This document shows, piece after piece, positions 28,307 to 37,831 of a stretch of DNA of 64,000 nucleotides. A program made the position numbers and the translations under genes. The stretch spans positions 1,054,001 through 1,118,000 of the forward strand of contig NZ_CP108487.1 in the NCBI RefSeq assembly GCF_036226525.1, read 5' to 3'. This stretch comes from Kribbella sp. NBC_01245. Its GTDB lineage: Bacteria; Actinomycetota; Actinomycetes; Propionibacteriales; Kribbellaceae. The first letter of the stretch is position 1. The number at the start of each line of letters is the position of its first letter. Below the pieces are notes generated by a model. It saw nothing but the letters and a program-made list of their open reading frames with translations. It did not search any database and was not told the DNA's origin.

Positions 28307-28438
28307 TAGCCCACGAGGACGGCTGTGGCCTGATTGCCGGGTGCCGTCTTGGACAAGCCAGATCAGCAGCTCGTAGGTGTCGCGGCGGCGCACCTCCGGG
28401 AGAACCATCTGCTCGGTATCGAGTGCACGCTTCTTTTG

Positions 28439-28888
28439 TCAGCCGCGGCGGGTCCATTGTTCGAGGACTACGAGGGTTTTGGTGCTGGCGATGGCTTCGG
28501 CGGACCGTAGCGAGCTGACGACCCGGCGCAGGTCCTCCACGCCCTCGACCTGGATCCGGACCAAGGCGTCGGGGTCGCCTGCGAGCGTGAGCACCTCCTG
28601 GACCTCGGGGATCTGCGCGACGAATTCCATGATCTGCGCGAGGTCGAGGTCGTCGGCGAAGTGGAGTTCGGTCATCGCCTCGATGCCGGTCGCGATCCGG
28701 CCGTGGTTGATCTTCACGGTGTACCGCTCGATCACGCCGAGCTTCTCCAGCCGCGCGATCCGCCGCTGCACCGGCGCGACGGTGAGCCCGACCGCGGTCG
28801 CGATCTCGCGCAGCGGGCGGCGGGCGTTCTCCCGCAGGAGATCGAGGATCCTTCGATCGGTCTGGTCCAGGGTCGCTTGATCGGTCAC
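28439..28888 (-). CDS. Lrp/AsnC-family transcriptional regulator
   Basis: This 149-residue regulator shows the Lrp helix-turn-helix (LDQTDRRILDLLRENARRPL, then VAPVQRRIARLEKLGVIERY, about 8-53). A RAM/ligand-binding domain follows (about 68-145). It starts at a GTG at 28888, whose first bases form the left arm of a long inverted repeat. It is divergent from the indolepyruvate ferredoxin oxidoreductase gene. By analogy with other Lrp/AsnC pairs it probably senses an aromatic or branched-chain amino acid and controls that gene. Confidence 0.92.
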   Translation of the reverse strand: MTDQATLDQTDRRILDLLRENARRPLREIATAVGLTVAPVQRRIARLEKLGVIERYTVKINHGRIATGIEAMTELHFADDLDLAQIMEFVAQIPEVQEVLTLAGDPDALVRIQVEGVEDLRRVVSSLRSAEAIASTKTLVVLEQWTRRG

Positions 28889-28926
28889 GCAACAAACTCT
28901 ACTCCGCAGGCGAGGTTTGTTGCGTG
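28886..28926. promoter_or_regulatory. 12-bp inverted repeat, likely Lrp operator
   Basis: CACGCAACAAAC (28886-28897) and its exact complement (28915-28926) are separated by 17 bases in the divergent lrp/oxidoreductase region. The arm overlaps the lrp GTG start. The long interrupted dyad suits an Lrp dimer-of-dimers and would allow autorepression. Confidence 0.7.
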
Positions 28927-29045
28927 CGGAACTGGCTAATCGTCGTGGAGGTTGCGGGTCGTCGCCAAACTCGACGATGCAGCTTGTGGCGCAGCCGCTC
29001 AGACCTCAGGCTCGGGGGAACCGCCGCGGAACCCCTGGAGAGCCG

Positions 29046-32000
29046 ATGACGACGACCATCGACCCCGCCGAGATCACTGTGGAGCGCGTCGCCGCGCCGC
29101 CGTACGACCTCGACGATCGGTTCCGGCCGTCCGGGCCGCCGACGCTGCTGACCGGCGTACAGGCGATCGCGCGGCTTCTCGTCGAGCATCGCGCGCTCGA
29201 CCGGCGTCGGGGGATGCGTACCGCCTCCTTCGTTTCCGGCTACCAGGGCAGCCCGCTCGGCGGACTCGACAAGCTGTTGGCTGATCTGCGGGAAGTGCTC
29301 GACGAGAACGACATCCGCTTCGTCCCCGGCCTCAACGAGGAACTCGCCGCGACGTCGGTCTGGGGCAGCCAGATCGACCTGCCGCGGGGGACCGGCACTC
29401 ACGAAGGCGTCACCGGCTTCTGGTACGGCAAGGGCCCAGGCGTGGATCGCGCGACCGACGCCCTGCGCCACGCCAACATGTACGGCGTCAACCCGCGCGG
29501 TGGCGCCGTACTCCTGGTCGGTGACGACCCAGCCTCGAAGTCCTCGACCGTGCCGGCGGTGAGCGAGCGGTCGTTGGCGGCGCTGGGTATCCCGGTCCTC
29601 TTCCCGCGCAACGCGGCCGAGATCGTGACGCTCGGCCTGCACGCGATCGAGATGTCGCGGACGACGGGTTGTGTTGTCGCGCTCAAGATCGTCGCGGACG
29701 TCGCCGACGGTGCTTGGGCCATCGACCCCACCGTGGGCGACGTCATCCCGGTCGCGCCCGCGATCGAGTGGGAGGGCAAGCCCTACCGCTACGAGCAGCG
29801 CCCGATGGTCCTCCGCCCCGACGCCATCGTGCGCGCCGAAGCGGATCTCGTTGGTCCCCGAACGGAGCTCGTTCGCACGTACGCCGTCGCGAACGGGCTC
29901 GACGTCGTCGACATCGACCCGGCCCACGCCACCGTCGGATTCGTTGCCTCGGGCAGCTGTTATGACTCGATGCGCCAGGCCATGACCGATCTCGGCGTCA
30001 GCGAAGAAGCACTCGCTCAGGCGGGCATCCGGGTGCTGCGGCTCGGTCTGATGAGCCCTGTTGCCCAAGGCACCATTCACTCGTTCGCCGCGGGACTGGA
30101 CCGGATCGTCGTGGTCGAGGACAAGACGTCGTTCGTCGAGACCCAGATCCGCGAGATTCTCTACGGTACGCCGGGGGCGCCGCAGATCCTCGGCAAGCGC
30201 GACGCCGTCGGCCGTGCCCTGATCCCCGCCGACGGCGAGCTCACCTCGGGCCGCCTGCTCGCCCCGCTGCGGCACGTGCTGGCGGAGCTGGTGGCGATCA
30301 CGCCGCCTGCCGCGAAACGCATCCCGCTGCCGCTGCTGTCCACCAGCCGATCGGCGTACTTCTGCAGTGGTTGTCCCCATAACCGTTCCACCGCGCTGCC
30401 CGAGGGGTCGATGGGCGGTGGTGGTATCGGCTGCCACGCCATGGTCACCATCTCCGATCGCGAGGACAGCGCCGTCACCGGTGTCACCCAGATGGGCGGC
30501 GAGGGGGCGCAGTGGATCGGCCAGGCATGGTTCACCGATGCCGGCCACATCTTCCAGAACGTCGGTGACGGCACGTTCTTCCATTCCGGGCAGCTCGCGC
30601 TCCAGGCCTGCATCGCCGCCGGCGTGAACATCACCTACAAGGTGCTCTACAACGACGTCGTCGCCATGACCGGCGCCCAGGACGCCGAAGGCGCGCTCAG
30701 CGTGCCGCAGCTGACCCACAAGCTGCGCACCGAGGGCGTGAAGAAGATCATCGTCTGCGCGGACGAGCCGGGCCGGCACCGCCGCCGCGACCTTGCGCCC
30801 GGCACTCTGCTCTGGGACCGGGACCGCCTCGACGAGGCGCAGCGGATGCTGCGGGAGATCCCTGGCGTGACAGTGCTGATCTACGACCAGCACTGCGCCG
30901 CTGATGCCCGACGCCAGCGCAAACGCGGCAGCATGCCTGCCCGTACCCAGCGCGTCGTCATCAACGAGGCGGTCTGTGAGGGCTGCGGCGACTGTGGCGT
31001 GAAGAGCAACTGCTTGTCGGTGCAGCCGGTCGAAACCGAATACGGCCGTAAGACCCGTATCGAGCAGACCTCCTGCAACACCGACTTCAGCTGTCTCGAC
31101 GGCGACTGCCCGTCATTCGTGACCGTTGAGACCGCGCCTCGTCGTACACGCAAAGCTCCTTCCCGCAAGAAGCGTGCGGCCTTCCCGGCGCCGCCGGCGG
31201 TTGCGCCGAGCAGTGCGGAGGAGCGGATCACCGGTACCCAGAATGTCTTCATGGCCGGCATCGGCGGCACTGGCATCGTCACGGTGAACCAGGTGCTCGC
31301 CACTGCTGCGTTCCGGGCCGGGTATGCCGTCGAGTCGCTCGACCAGACCGGCCTGAGCCAGAAGGCGGGCCCGGTCACCGGTCACCTCCGGTTCGCCGAC
31401 GGTGACCTCGAGCCGGCCAACCGGCTCACTCCCGGCTCTGCGGACTGCCTCCTCGGCTTCGACCTGCTCACCCTCGCCGAAGACCGGAACCTTGCCTACG
31501 GCAACGATGCCTCGACGCGGATCGTCGTCTCGACCAGTCGCACCGCGACCGGCGCGATGGTGTACGACCCGGCCGTGCAGCACCCTGAGGAGAAGGGACT
31601 CCTGGAGCGGGTCCGGACCGCGGGGCGCGACATGTTCGACTTCGACGCACTGGAGGCGGGGGAGCGGATCTTCGGCAACACGATCGCCGCGAACTTCCTG
31701 CTCGTCGGCGCCGCCTACCAGACCGGCGCTCTCCGGCTCCCCGCCGCGGCCATCGAGGAAGCCATCGAGATCAACGGCACCGCGGTCGCCGCGAACATCG
31801 CCGCCTTCCGCTGGGGCCGCGCGGCGGTCACCGACCCCGGCGCCTTCCGCGCTGCGGGAACTACCCCCACTCGGGCGGTGGAGCGCGACGTACCGGCCTC
31901 GGTCGCGGCCGCCGGCCTCCAGGGCGAGGTACTCCGCCTCGTCTCCCAGCGCGCCACCGACCTCGTCGCGTACCAGAACCTGAAGCTCGCCAACTCGTAC

Positions 32001-32546
32001 GTCGACTTCGTCGCGCGGATCGCGGCCGCCGAACAGGCCGTCACCAGCGAGACCCGCTTCACCGAGGCCGTCGCCCGCAACCTGTTCAAGCTGACGGCGT
32101 ACAAGGACGAGTACGAGGTCGCCCGACTCCTCACCGACCAGGAGTTCCTCGACTCCACCGGCGAGTCCTTCCCAGGTGGCGTGGTCTCCTTCAAGCTGCA
32201 TCCGCCGGTGCTGCGGGCAATGGGCCGCACGAAGAAGATCTCCTTCGGCCCGAGGTCCCACGGGACACTGCGTGTGCTGGCACGGCTGAAGCCGTTGCGC
32301 GGCACCCGCGCCGACCTCTTCGGCTACGCGCACCTCCGCAAGGTCGAGCGCGACCTGCGAGACCACTACCGCGCGATGGTCACCAAACTGGGCGCCGAAC
32401 TGGACCTCGCGTCGTACGACCGCGCAGTGGAACTCGCCAACCTCCCCGACCTAGTTCGTGGTTACGAGTCGGTCAAACTGCGCAACATCGAGGTGTACGC
32501 CGATGCCCTGCGGGACCTGGGCATCGACCCGCCCTCCTCGCGATAG
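29046..32546 (+). CDS. Indolepyruvate ferredoxin oxidoreductase, fused single-chain type
   Basis: This 1166-residue enzyme decarboxylates aryl-pyruvates from aromatic amino-acid breakdown to acyl-CoA and reduces ferredoxin. The N-terminal pyrimidine domain (SGYQGSPLGGLDKLLADL, FVPGLNEELAATSVWG) and the thiamine-diphosphate region (CSGCPHNRSTALPEG, GGIGCHAMV) come first. The cysteine cluster CEGCGDCGVKSNC lies at about 645. The gamma-type domain FMAGIGGTGIVTVNQVLATA is near 735. The start is ATG 29046 with GGAG upstream; the in-frame extension back to 28917 crosses the operator and is rejected. The divergent Lrp gene is its likely regulator. Confidence 0.93.
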   Translation: MTTTIDPAEITVERVAAPPYDLDDRFRPSGPPTLLTGVQAIARLLVEHRALDRRRGMRTASFVSGYQGSPLGGLDKLLADLREVLDENDIRFVPGLNEELAATSVWGSQIDLPRGTGTHEGVTGFWYGKGPGVDRATDALRHANMYGVNPRGGAVLLVGDDPASKSSTVPAVSERSLAALGIPVLFPRNAAEIVTLGLHAIEMSRTTGCVVALKIVADVADGAWAIDPTVGDVIPVAPAIEWEGKPYRYEQRPMVLRPDAIVRAEADLVGPRTELVRTYAVANGLDVVDIDPAHATVGFVASGSCYDSMRQAMTDLGVSEEALAQAGIRVLRLGLMSPVAQGTIHSFAAGLDRIVVVEDKTSFVETQIREILYGTPGAPQILGKRDAVGRALIPADGELTSGRLLAPLRHVLAELVAITPPAAKRIPLPLLSTSRSAYFCSGCPHNRSTALPEGSMGGGGIGCHAMVTISDREDSAVTGVTQMGGEGAQWIGQAWFTDAGHIFQNVGDGTFFHSGQLALQACIAAGVNITYKVLYNDVVAMTGAQDAEGALSVPQLTHKLRTEGVKKIIVCADEPGRHRRRDLAPGTLLWDRDRLDEAQRMLREIPGVTVLIYDQHCAADARRQRKRGSMPARTQRVVINEAVCEGCGDCGVKSNCLSVQPVETEYGRKTRIEQTSCNTDFSCLDGDCPSFVTVETAPRRTRKAPSRKKRAAFPAPPAVAPSSAEERITGTQNVFMAGIGGTGIVTVNQVLATAAFRAGYAVESLDQTGLSQKAGPVTGHLRFADGDLEPANRLTPGSADCLLGFDLLTLAEDRNLAYGNDASTRIVVSTSRTATGAMVYDPAVQHPEEKGLLERVRTAGRDMFDFDALEAGERIFGNTIAANFLLVGAAYQTGALRLPAAAIEEAIEINGTAVAANIAAFRWGRAAVTDPGAFRAAGTTPTRAVERDVPASVAAAGLQGEVLRLVSQRATDLVAYQNLKLANSYVDFVARIAAAEQAVTSETRFTEAVARNLFKLTAYKDEYEVARLLTDQEFLDSTGESFPGGVVSFKLHPPVLRAMGRTKKISFGPRSHGTLRVLARLKPLRGTRADLFGYAHLRKVERDLRDHYRAMVTKLGAELDLASYDRAVELANLPDLVRGYESVKLRNIEVYADALRDLGIDPPSSR

Positions 32547-32586
32547 CCTTTGCGTGGCCCGGCGTTCGCGTCGTTAGGTTGGGGCC

Positions 32587-34500
32587 ATGCCGGAAACTTT
32601 CAAGCTCGGGGCCGGGTCCGTAGAGGTGGGCGACGACGGATCGGTGGTGGCTGTTTCGCATCCGGGCCGCGGGCAGTCGATGTTGCTTCAGGACAACGCC
32701 TGGCACGACTCCGCGCGCTATTGGGGCAAGGGCTTCGTGATCACGTCGCGGGGCAGCCACCGGTTCGACGCGCCCGCCTTCACCCGGTGGCGGCAGACCG
32801 GGATCGACCTGCTTTACCGGTTCGGCGAGCTGGAGTTGCGGGTCGGGCGGCGGTTCGGCGAGCAGTGGATCGAGACCTATGAGTTGCGCAATACCGGTGC
32901 CAGCCCGGTGGAGGTCGGTTCGCTCGCGATCAGTACGCCGTGGCGCGATCTGTACAGCTCGAGCCGCGAGAGCCTGCGCGAATCCGTCCACGCCCACGTA
33001 TGGACCGGCGGTGCCGACGCGTGGGTCTGGACGGTCCCGATGGACGGCAGTGGACCCGGCCTTGGCCTGCGGCTACTCGAGGGAGAGCTCTGGTCGTACT
33101 CGATCGAGTCACGCGACAGCGCGACCAGCAGCAACAGTCGCGGCCACATCTACCTGCACGTCACCGACCACGCGCGGGCGCCGCACATGCTTGGCGGTCA
33201 GTCGCCGCTGACGCTCGCGCCAGGTGCATCGTACCGTTGGACCTGGCAACTGGAGTGGTTCGATTCGCTGGCCGACTTCCGGGCGAGCCGGCAGCCGCTC
33301 GTGGACGCGCCCGTGCTCGCCGCCGAGGTCGGACAATCGCTGGAGCTGCAGTTGGCTGACGGTGTCGCCGGCCCTTCGGTTGTCAGTTCGACGACGCCAG
33401 GTGTCCAGTACGTCGAGGTCACCGACGGCCACCGGCGGTCCCGGGTCGGGGTGCTCTTCCATGAGCCATTGCGCGAGATCGTCGAGCGCCGGGTGCGTTT
33501 CGTCCTCGACCACCAACGACCCGTCGAGCTGAGCGACAGCCGGCGGTTCTCCTTCGTGCCGTACGACGCTCGATCCGGGCTGCGGGTTTTGCCGGGAGGC
33601 TGGCGCGACTGGTCGGACGCGCGAGAGCGGATCGGGACGGCGTTACTCCTGCAGCAGGCGCGCGATCGCAGGTGGGGAGATCGCGCCGAACTGGACGAGG
33701 CGCTCAGCGGGTACCAGCAGTTCGTCTTGGAGCATCTGGTGTCGGCCGATGGCACGGTCGCGGACGACAGCGTGCACGAAGGGCACGTGCGGCTCTACAA
33801 CTTTCCGTGGTTCGCTCGTTTTCTGCTCGGCCAAGGCGACAACGCAGGCGCCATCCGAATCCTCGACCGCTATTACGAACTCGGTGGCGAGCACTTCCTC
33901 GCCTTCGACCTCGGCCCGCTCCTTCGCGAGCTTGCCGCCACGGCTGACGCTGAGACGGCGGCCCGGCTGCGTGGGCATCTCGCTCGCCATGCCGGCGCAT
34001 TCCTCGAGTACGGCGACGACCTGCCGCCTCATGAGGTCAACTACGAGCAGTCGATGGTCGCGCCCTTGCTGGAGCTACTGCTGGCCGCCTATCAGGAAGC
34101 GCCGGGCACGATCGACCCGTCCGAGCTGACCCGTCGACTGCCCTGGCTGACCGCGTTCGCCGCCGACCAACCCGACGTACGGCTCCGGCATGTCCCGATC
34201 CGCCACTGGGACGGGTACTGGTTCGGGCTGCTGCGTCTGTGGGGAGACGTCTTCCCGCACTACTGGTCTGTCCTCAGCGCGGCCGTCTATCTCTCCTGGC
34301 CCGACGAGCTCGGCCCGACCGAGGGACTCCGCGCCGCCGGGCAGGCCATCCTCCGCGCCAACCTGGCCAACTTCCACGCCGACGGCACCGCCACTTGTGC
34401 CTTCGTCTATCCGAGCGCGATCAACAACCTCCCGGCCCACATCGCCGACCCCCTCGCCAACGACCAGGACTGGGCCCTCGTCTACGCCCTGCGCTTCTAG
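32587..34500 (+). CDS. Uncharacterised glycosidase-like protein (beta-sandwich plus alpha/alpha toroid)
   Basis: I do not recognise this 637-residue protein by family. Residues 1-240 look like a beta-sandwich (FKLGAGSVEVGDDGSV, RQTGIDLLYRFGELELRVG, GASYRWTWQLEWF), similar in texture to mutarotase-like domains that precede six-hairpin glycosidases. From about 340 to the end the sequence is helical with paired helices, as in an alpha/alpha toroid (VRLYNFPWFARFLLGQGDN, HEVNYEQSMVAPLLELLLA). Acidic residues in VNYEQ and HWDGYWFG are possible catalytic positions. There is no signal peptide, so it would act in the cytosol. It may form a transcription unit with the oxidoreductase 40 bases upstream. 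Confidence 0.5.
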   Translation: MPETFKLGAGSVEVGDDGSVVAVSHPGRGQSMLLQDNAWHDSARYWGKGFVITSRGSHRFDAPAFTRWRQTGIDLLYRFGELELRVGRRFGEQWIETYELRNTGASPVEVGSLAISTPWRDLYSSSRESLRESVHAHVWTGGADAWVWTVPMDGSGPGLGLRLLEGELWSYSIESRDSATSSNSRGHIYLHVTDHARAPHMLGGQSPLTLAPGASYRWTWQLEWFDSLADFRASRQPLVDAPVLAAEVGQSLELQLADGVAGPSVVSSTTPGVQYVEVTDGHRRSRVGVLFHEPLREIVERRVRFVLDHQRPVELSDSRRFSFVPYDARSGLRVLPGGWRDWSDARERIGTALLLQQARDRRWGDRAELDEALSGYQQFVLEHLVSADGTVADDSVHEGHVRLYNFPWFARFLLGQGDNAGAIRILDRYYELGGEHFLAFDLGPLLRELAATADAETAARLRGHLARHAGAFLEYGDDLPPHEVNYEQSMVAPLLELLLAAYQEAPGTIDPSELTRRLPWLTAFAADQPDVRLRHVPIRHWDGYWFGLLRLWGDVFPHYWSVLSAAVYLSWPDELGPTEGLRAAGQAILRANLANFHADGTATCAFVYPSAINNLPAHIADPLANDQDWALVYALRF

Positions 34501-34535
34501 CACGTACGGGCGACCGGTGCCGGCGTGTTCGACGC

Positions 34536-35381
34536 TCAGCGGTGCTGGTCGAGGAACATGGTGAGTTCCGCGAGAAACTGCGGGCGGTTGTCGCGGCGTA
34601 CTGAATGGCCGGCACTGGCGATGTGTGCCGCCCGGAATTCGCCGGCGGCTGCTCGGGCGCATTGCTCCGCGTACTCGGTGGAGATCAGCGAGCCGCGTTC
34701 GGTGTCCCCATGGATCAGCAGTACCGGGCACGTTATCGCCGCCAGCAGTTCGGTCAGCGGGGCCGCTTCCTGAAACGGCAGATCGAACAGATCGGGGTTG
34801 AGTCGCGCCTTCGATACGGCCCAGGGCTCAAGCTCGTCATCGGGCCAGTGGGGGTCCTCGGATCGGCCCCGCGCGATCCGTGCAGGCAGATCGAGTGCTC
34901 GGAGGTCCGCGAGCCAACTCGGTTCGGACCACGATTCCTCCTGTTGGCCGGCAGGCGGCGCTCCAGTTGGCGGGTCCTCCAGCACAACCGCACGGACCAG
35001 GTCCGGCCTCGACGCGGCCAGGTAGGCGGCCGACATCGCGCCCATCGAGTGGCCGACCACGACCACCCCGCCGTCACGGGGCTGGCTCGACAGGACGAGG
35101 GCGGCATCGTCGCGCTGTGCGGAATAGCGGAGTGGTTCCACTGGAAGCCCGGACTCACCGTGCCCGCGCGCATCGATCGCGAGTGCCCGAATCCCAGGCA
35201 TCGCGCCGATCAGTGGCTCCCAGCACTGCGCAGAGTCGGAGAAGCCGTGCAGGAAGGCAACCTCGGCCGCCGCCTCATCGGTCCGGTACCACGCCAGATG
35301 GGCCGTCCTGCCCCGCACACCGAACATGGTTGCGGACAATAGCGCAAACAGGCGGTCGAGACGTACGGCGGCTTCCCGCAT
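34536..35381 (-). CDS. Alpha/beta hydrolase
   Basis: This protein of about 281 residues has a typical alpha/beta hydrolase core. The oxyanion region is FLHGFSDSAQCWEPL, the nucleophile serine is in VVVGHSMGAMSAAYLA, the acid is in CPVLLIHGDTERGSL and the histidine is in IASAGHSVRRDNRPQF. The start could be ATG 35381 or ATG 35327; neither has a strong ribosome-binding site. The shorter form (263 residues) begins just before the first strand. The substrate is unknown. It is convergent with the glycosidase-like gene. Confidence 0.88.
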   Translation of the reverse strand: MREAAVRLDRLFALLSATMFGVRGRTAHLAWYRTDEAAAEVAFLHGFSDSAQCWEPLIGAMPGIRALAIDARGHGESGLPVEPLRYSAQRDDAALVLSSQPRDGGVVVVGHSMGAMSAAYLAASRPDLVRAVVLEDPPTGAPPAGQQEESWSEPSWLADLRALDLPARIARGRSEDPHWPDDELEPWAVSKARLNPDLFDLPFQEAAPLTELLAAITCPVLLIHGDTERGSLISTEYAEQCARAAAGEFRAAHIASAGHSVRRDNRPQFLAELTMFLDQHR

Positions 35382-35859
35382 CACTTCGTGGGCTGAGCCG
35401 GCGCCGCAAGGTTCCGGCCGGGCTTGGGCACCGTCTCGCACGTTATCTCAGTGCGTAGCGGCGGATCACCGTCTGCGCCAGAGTGGACCGTCGCGCGATC
35501 ACCTTCGCCTTCAAGGAGACGTATTTCGCCTACCGGGGTGGTAGGGGATGCGGCGGCGGGGCGTTCGGCAGGTGCTATTTGGATAGTGAATTGAAGAACT
35601 CGCGGACGTCGCCGATCAGCCAGGTGATCCCAGCGTGCACCTATCGGGCGGAATGGGCGGATCCGACTCCTGCGGCCTGGCCGCGGTGCGTGCACAGTCA
35701 GCGGTGCAACGCCTTGCGGATCAAGTCTCTGGTCCGGTCCATAGGAGGTACGTTCGGCCGGTCTATCGCCTGGTTTGGTTTGCGATGGTTTGTTCGGTGG
35801 CTGGAGCGGTTCGACGGCGGGTCCGTTGAGGGACGCGGCCGCCGATGAATTCTTTGCCG
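35382..35859. other. Intergenic stretch with no recognised gene
   Basis: This stretch of about 480 bases holds only short frames with no resemblance to a family I know. It borders a decayed oxidoreductase gene and may be further eroded coding sequence. No hairpin or RNA gene stands out. Confidence 0.45.
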
Positions 35860-36385
35860 ACCTTCAGGTGAGCGTCACCGATACGAATGGCGTCGCTCTC
35901 GACGTCAAAGGTAGATCGGGTCCAGTCCTCCAGATCGGCGTACATCCTCGGTGTCTGGATCGGCGCCGGTTTCATGGCCGTTGCCGACGACGATCAGTCA
36001 GTTCGGGCCGGGGTGAGCCAGGGACGAGTGAACCGAGTCGGCGAATCGATGGAGATCGTCATGCTGCGAGGCGCGGGTTGGTTCAGGCGCACGGCCAGGG
36101 CGTACGAACGAGACGGCCGCAGCCTGGCGAAGTAGCCACCGACCAGGCCCGGGGGCAGCAGGGACGCGACGGCGACCTGGTTGGCGCGGACGGTTCCCAT
36201 CGGGGTGGTCAGTTCACCGTTCGGTCACGTTGTTGCTTGAGATCGGTCACTCGGGTTTCCTCGAGCACGATGCCACCGCCGGTCGTGACCGCGGCGGCGA
36301 TCCCGGCCAGATATCGACCGGGATGGAAGTGGAGCCGGTTGTCGAACCGCACTGCCGCCCGCTTCCCGGTCGTGTAGCCGGTGGT
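35860..36385 (-). pseudogene. FAD-dependent oxidoreductase remnant with several frameshifts
   Basis: Pieces of a DAO-type FAD-dependent oxidoreductase appear on the minus strand in at least three frames. First comes RAAVRFDNRLHFHPGRYLAG plus GGIVLEETRVTDL (36370-36215). Next comes VRANQVAVASLLPPGLVGGY plus FARLRPSRSYALAVRLNQPA (36200-36040). Then LIVVGNGHETGADPDT (about 35995-35945) and YADLEDWTRSTFDVE (about 35940-35895) follow in other frames. The order matches the intact family. The N-terminal GxGxxG segment and the C-terminus are missing. Small indels and terminal deletions have clearly inactivated it. Confidence 0.75.
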
Positions 36386-36548
36386 GCCGGTTCGCCTGGA
36401 GAGACAAGCTGAAGCCACTGGCTTTGCCAGTTCTTGAAAGTGCTGGCAAGGGAGTTCGGCCAGTAGTTGCTCCTGCACTCATCGCGCTCCAATACCCCAA
36501 CGCACCGGCCCCAGACAGTGGTGGTCGCTACAGGAAAGAATTCCGTGC

Positions 36549-37532
36549 TCAGCTAGCCACGCAGCGCGGTTTGGTGGAGGGGGTGGCCCAACTGTCGAGG
36601 AGGTGCTGGGCGAACAGGTTGTCCAGGCCCAGACAGCAGGCTGCTCCGAACAGGATGTCGCCGACGGCGTCGGGGTGGTCCTGGGCGTAAGAATCGCAAA
36701 GGTCATGGGCCGCGATCTGCTCGTGGACCGCGTCGGCCTCGACGTGCTCGGTGAAGTATCGAGATGCGGCCGGGTCGGCTCCGAGGCGGGTCGCGCCGGC
36801 GGCGTACCGGCGGTTCGGCATCGTGGAGGTCATCTCGAGGGCGGCCAAGTGTCCAAGCAGCGCCCCGGTCCAACGGCGATGCACGGCGAACAACGACATG
36901 ACGTTCGAGAATGCCAGGGTGACGGCCGGGACTTCGGGCACGTACCGGCCGTAGGTGTCGTCCAGGTCGAGCCAGCGCATCGTCGTACGGAACAGCTCGG
37001 CGTGCATCCGTTCCGGACGGCCGCCGCCGTACTCGTCGGCCTGAATCTCCACCAGTGCGGCCTTGGCCGGCCCGTCGAGGCGGGGGATACCGAAGCTGTG
37101 CGGATCGGCTTCCTTGAGTTGGTAGACCGAGCGGTTAAGGACGAACTCCCTGAATTCTTCCCGGCCGGCGTGACGATGCAGGTACGCCGCGAGCTCGGGG
37201 CCGTCGTCAGCGGCGCACAGTTCCCGCAGCGACTGGGACGGCCGATCGCCGGTGGTGGCGGGTCGGTAGCTGGCGGTCAACCATTCGAGCCAGGGACGTT
37301 CGAGTTCGGCACGGAATGCCAGGACGTCCAGGTCCCACTCCGCCGTGTCGTCGACGTCGTCGAATCCTCGGTAGTGCAGCTCGTAACAGCACCACAGGGC
37401 CAGTTGCAGGTCATCGTAGGCCCACGGTTGGCCGGCTCGGCCGTCGACCAGTGGTGGCGGAATGGTCCGGCTGCCACGTAGGTGGCTCGTCAGCCAGTTG
37501 GTCAGCGGCCCGCGGGGTGGGGGCAGGTACAT
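36549..37532 (-). CDS. Haem-oxygenase-like diiron protein (iron-containing redox enzyme family)
   Basis: This 327-residue, mostly helical protein belongs to the haem-oxygenase-like diiron oxidase group. Candidate metal ligands are in LVEIQADEYGGGRPERMHAE (Glu, Glu, His; about 175-195) and EHVEADAVHEQIAAHDL (Glu, Asp, His; about 275-290), the usual two-helix pattern. Other members make or modify small metabolites by oxygen activation. ATG 37532 has AAGGAGG six bases upstream; the longer frame back to 37631 has no site. It is divergent from the CDGSH gene, 83 bases away, and the two probably share a promoter region. Confidence 0.8.
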   Translation of the reverse strand: MYLPPPRGPLTNWLTSHLRGSRTIPPPLVDGRAGQPWAYDDLQLALWCCYELHYRGFDDVDDTAEWDLDVLAFRAELERPWLEWLTASYRPATTGDRPSQSLRELCAADDGPELAAYLHRHAGREEFREFVLNRSVYQLKEADPHSFGIPRLDGPAKAALVEIQADEYGGGRPERMHAELFRTTMRWLDLDDTYGRYVPEVPAVTLAFSNVMSLFAVHRRWTGALLGHLAALEMTSTMPNRRYAAGATRLGADPAASRYFTEHVEADAVHEQIAAHDLCDSYAQDHPDAVGDILFGAACCLGLDNLFAQHLLDSWATPSTKPRCVAS

Positions 37533-37615
37533 GGTGTTCCTCCTTCGACCCCGCGCCGGTACCCCACGGATCGAGGCCTCAAGCCTTTTTGGTTGACGGC
37601 GGGTACCGGCACCGG

Positions 37616-37831
37616 ATGAGTGAACCGCCAACCGACGTTGCCGTCATCCGCGCCTACGAGGATGGGCCGCTCCTCGTCCGGGGTACCTTCGAGCTGCGCG
37701 ACGAGAGCGGCGCGGTGATCGATCCCGGCCGCGCGACGATCGCCCTGTGCCGCTGTGGCAGATCCGCCCTGAAGCCTTTGTGCGACGGAAGCCATTCGCT
37801 GGTCAAGAAGCGGCAGCGGTCGCCCGGATGA
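37616..37831 (+). CDS. CDGSH-type iron-sulfur protein
   Basis: This 71-residue protein carries the CDGSH signature CRCGRSALKPLCDGSH (about 44-59), whose three cysteines and one histidine bind a redox-active 2Fe-2S cluster. The ATG at 37616 starts MSEPPTDVAVIRAYEDGPLL, the usual length for a minimal actinobacterial member. No strong ribosome-binding site is visible, so it may be leaderless. Its position back to back with a diiron oxidase suggests it supplies electrons to that enzyme, which is inference. Its 3' end overlaps the decayed methyltransferase by 29 bases. Confidence 0.85.
   Translation: MSEPPTDVAVIRAYEDGPLLVRGTFELRDESGAVIDPGRATIALCRCGRSALKPLCDGSHSLVKKRQRSPG

Noticed and set aside
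28899..30893. 664-codon minus-strand frame opposite the indolepyruvate oxidoreductase
   Set aside because: It is His/Arg/Gly-rich without motifs, and the sense strand carries a fully conserved enzyme.
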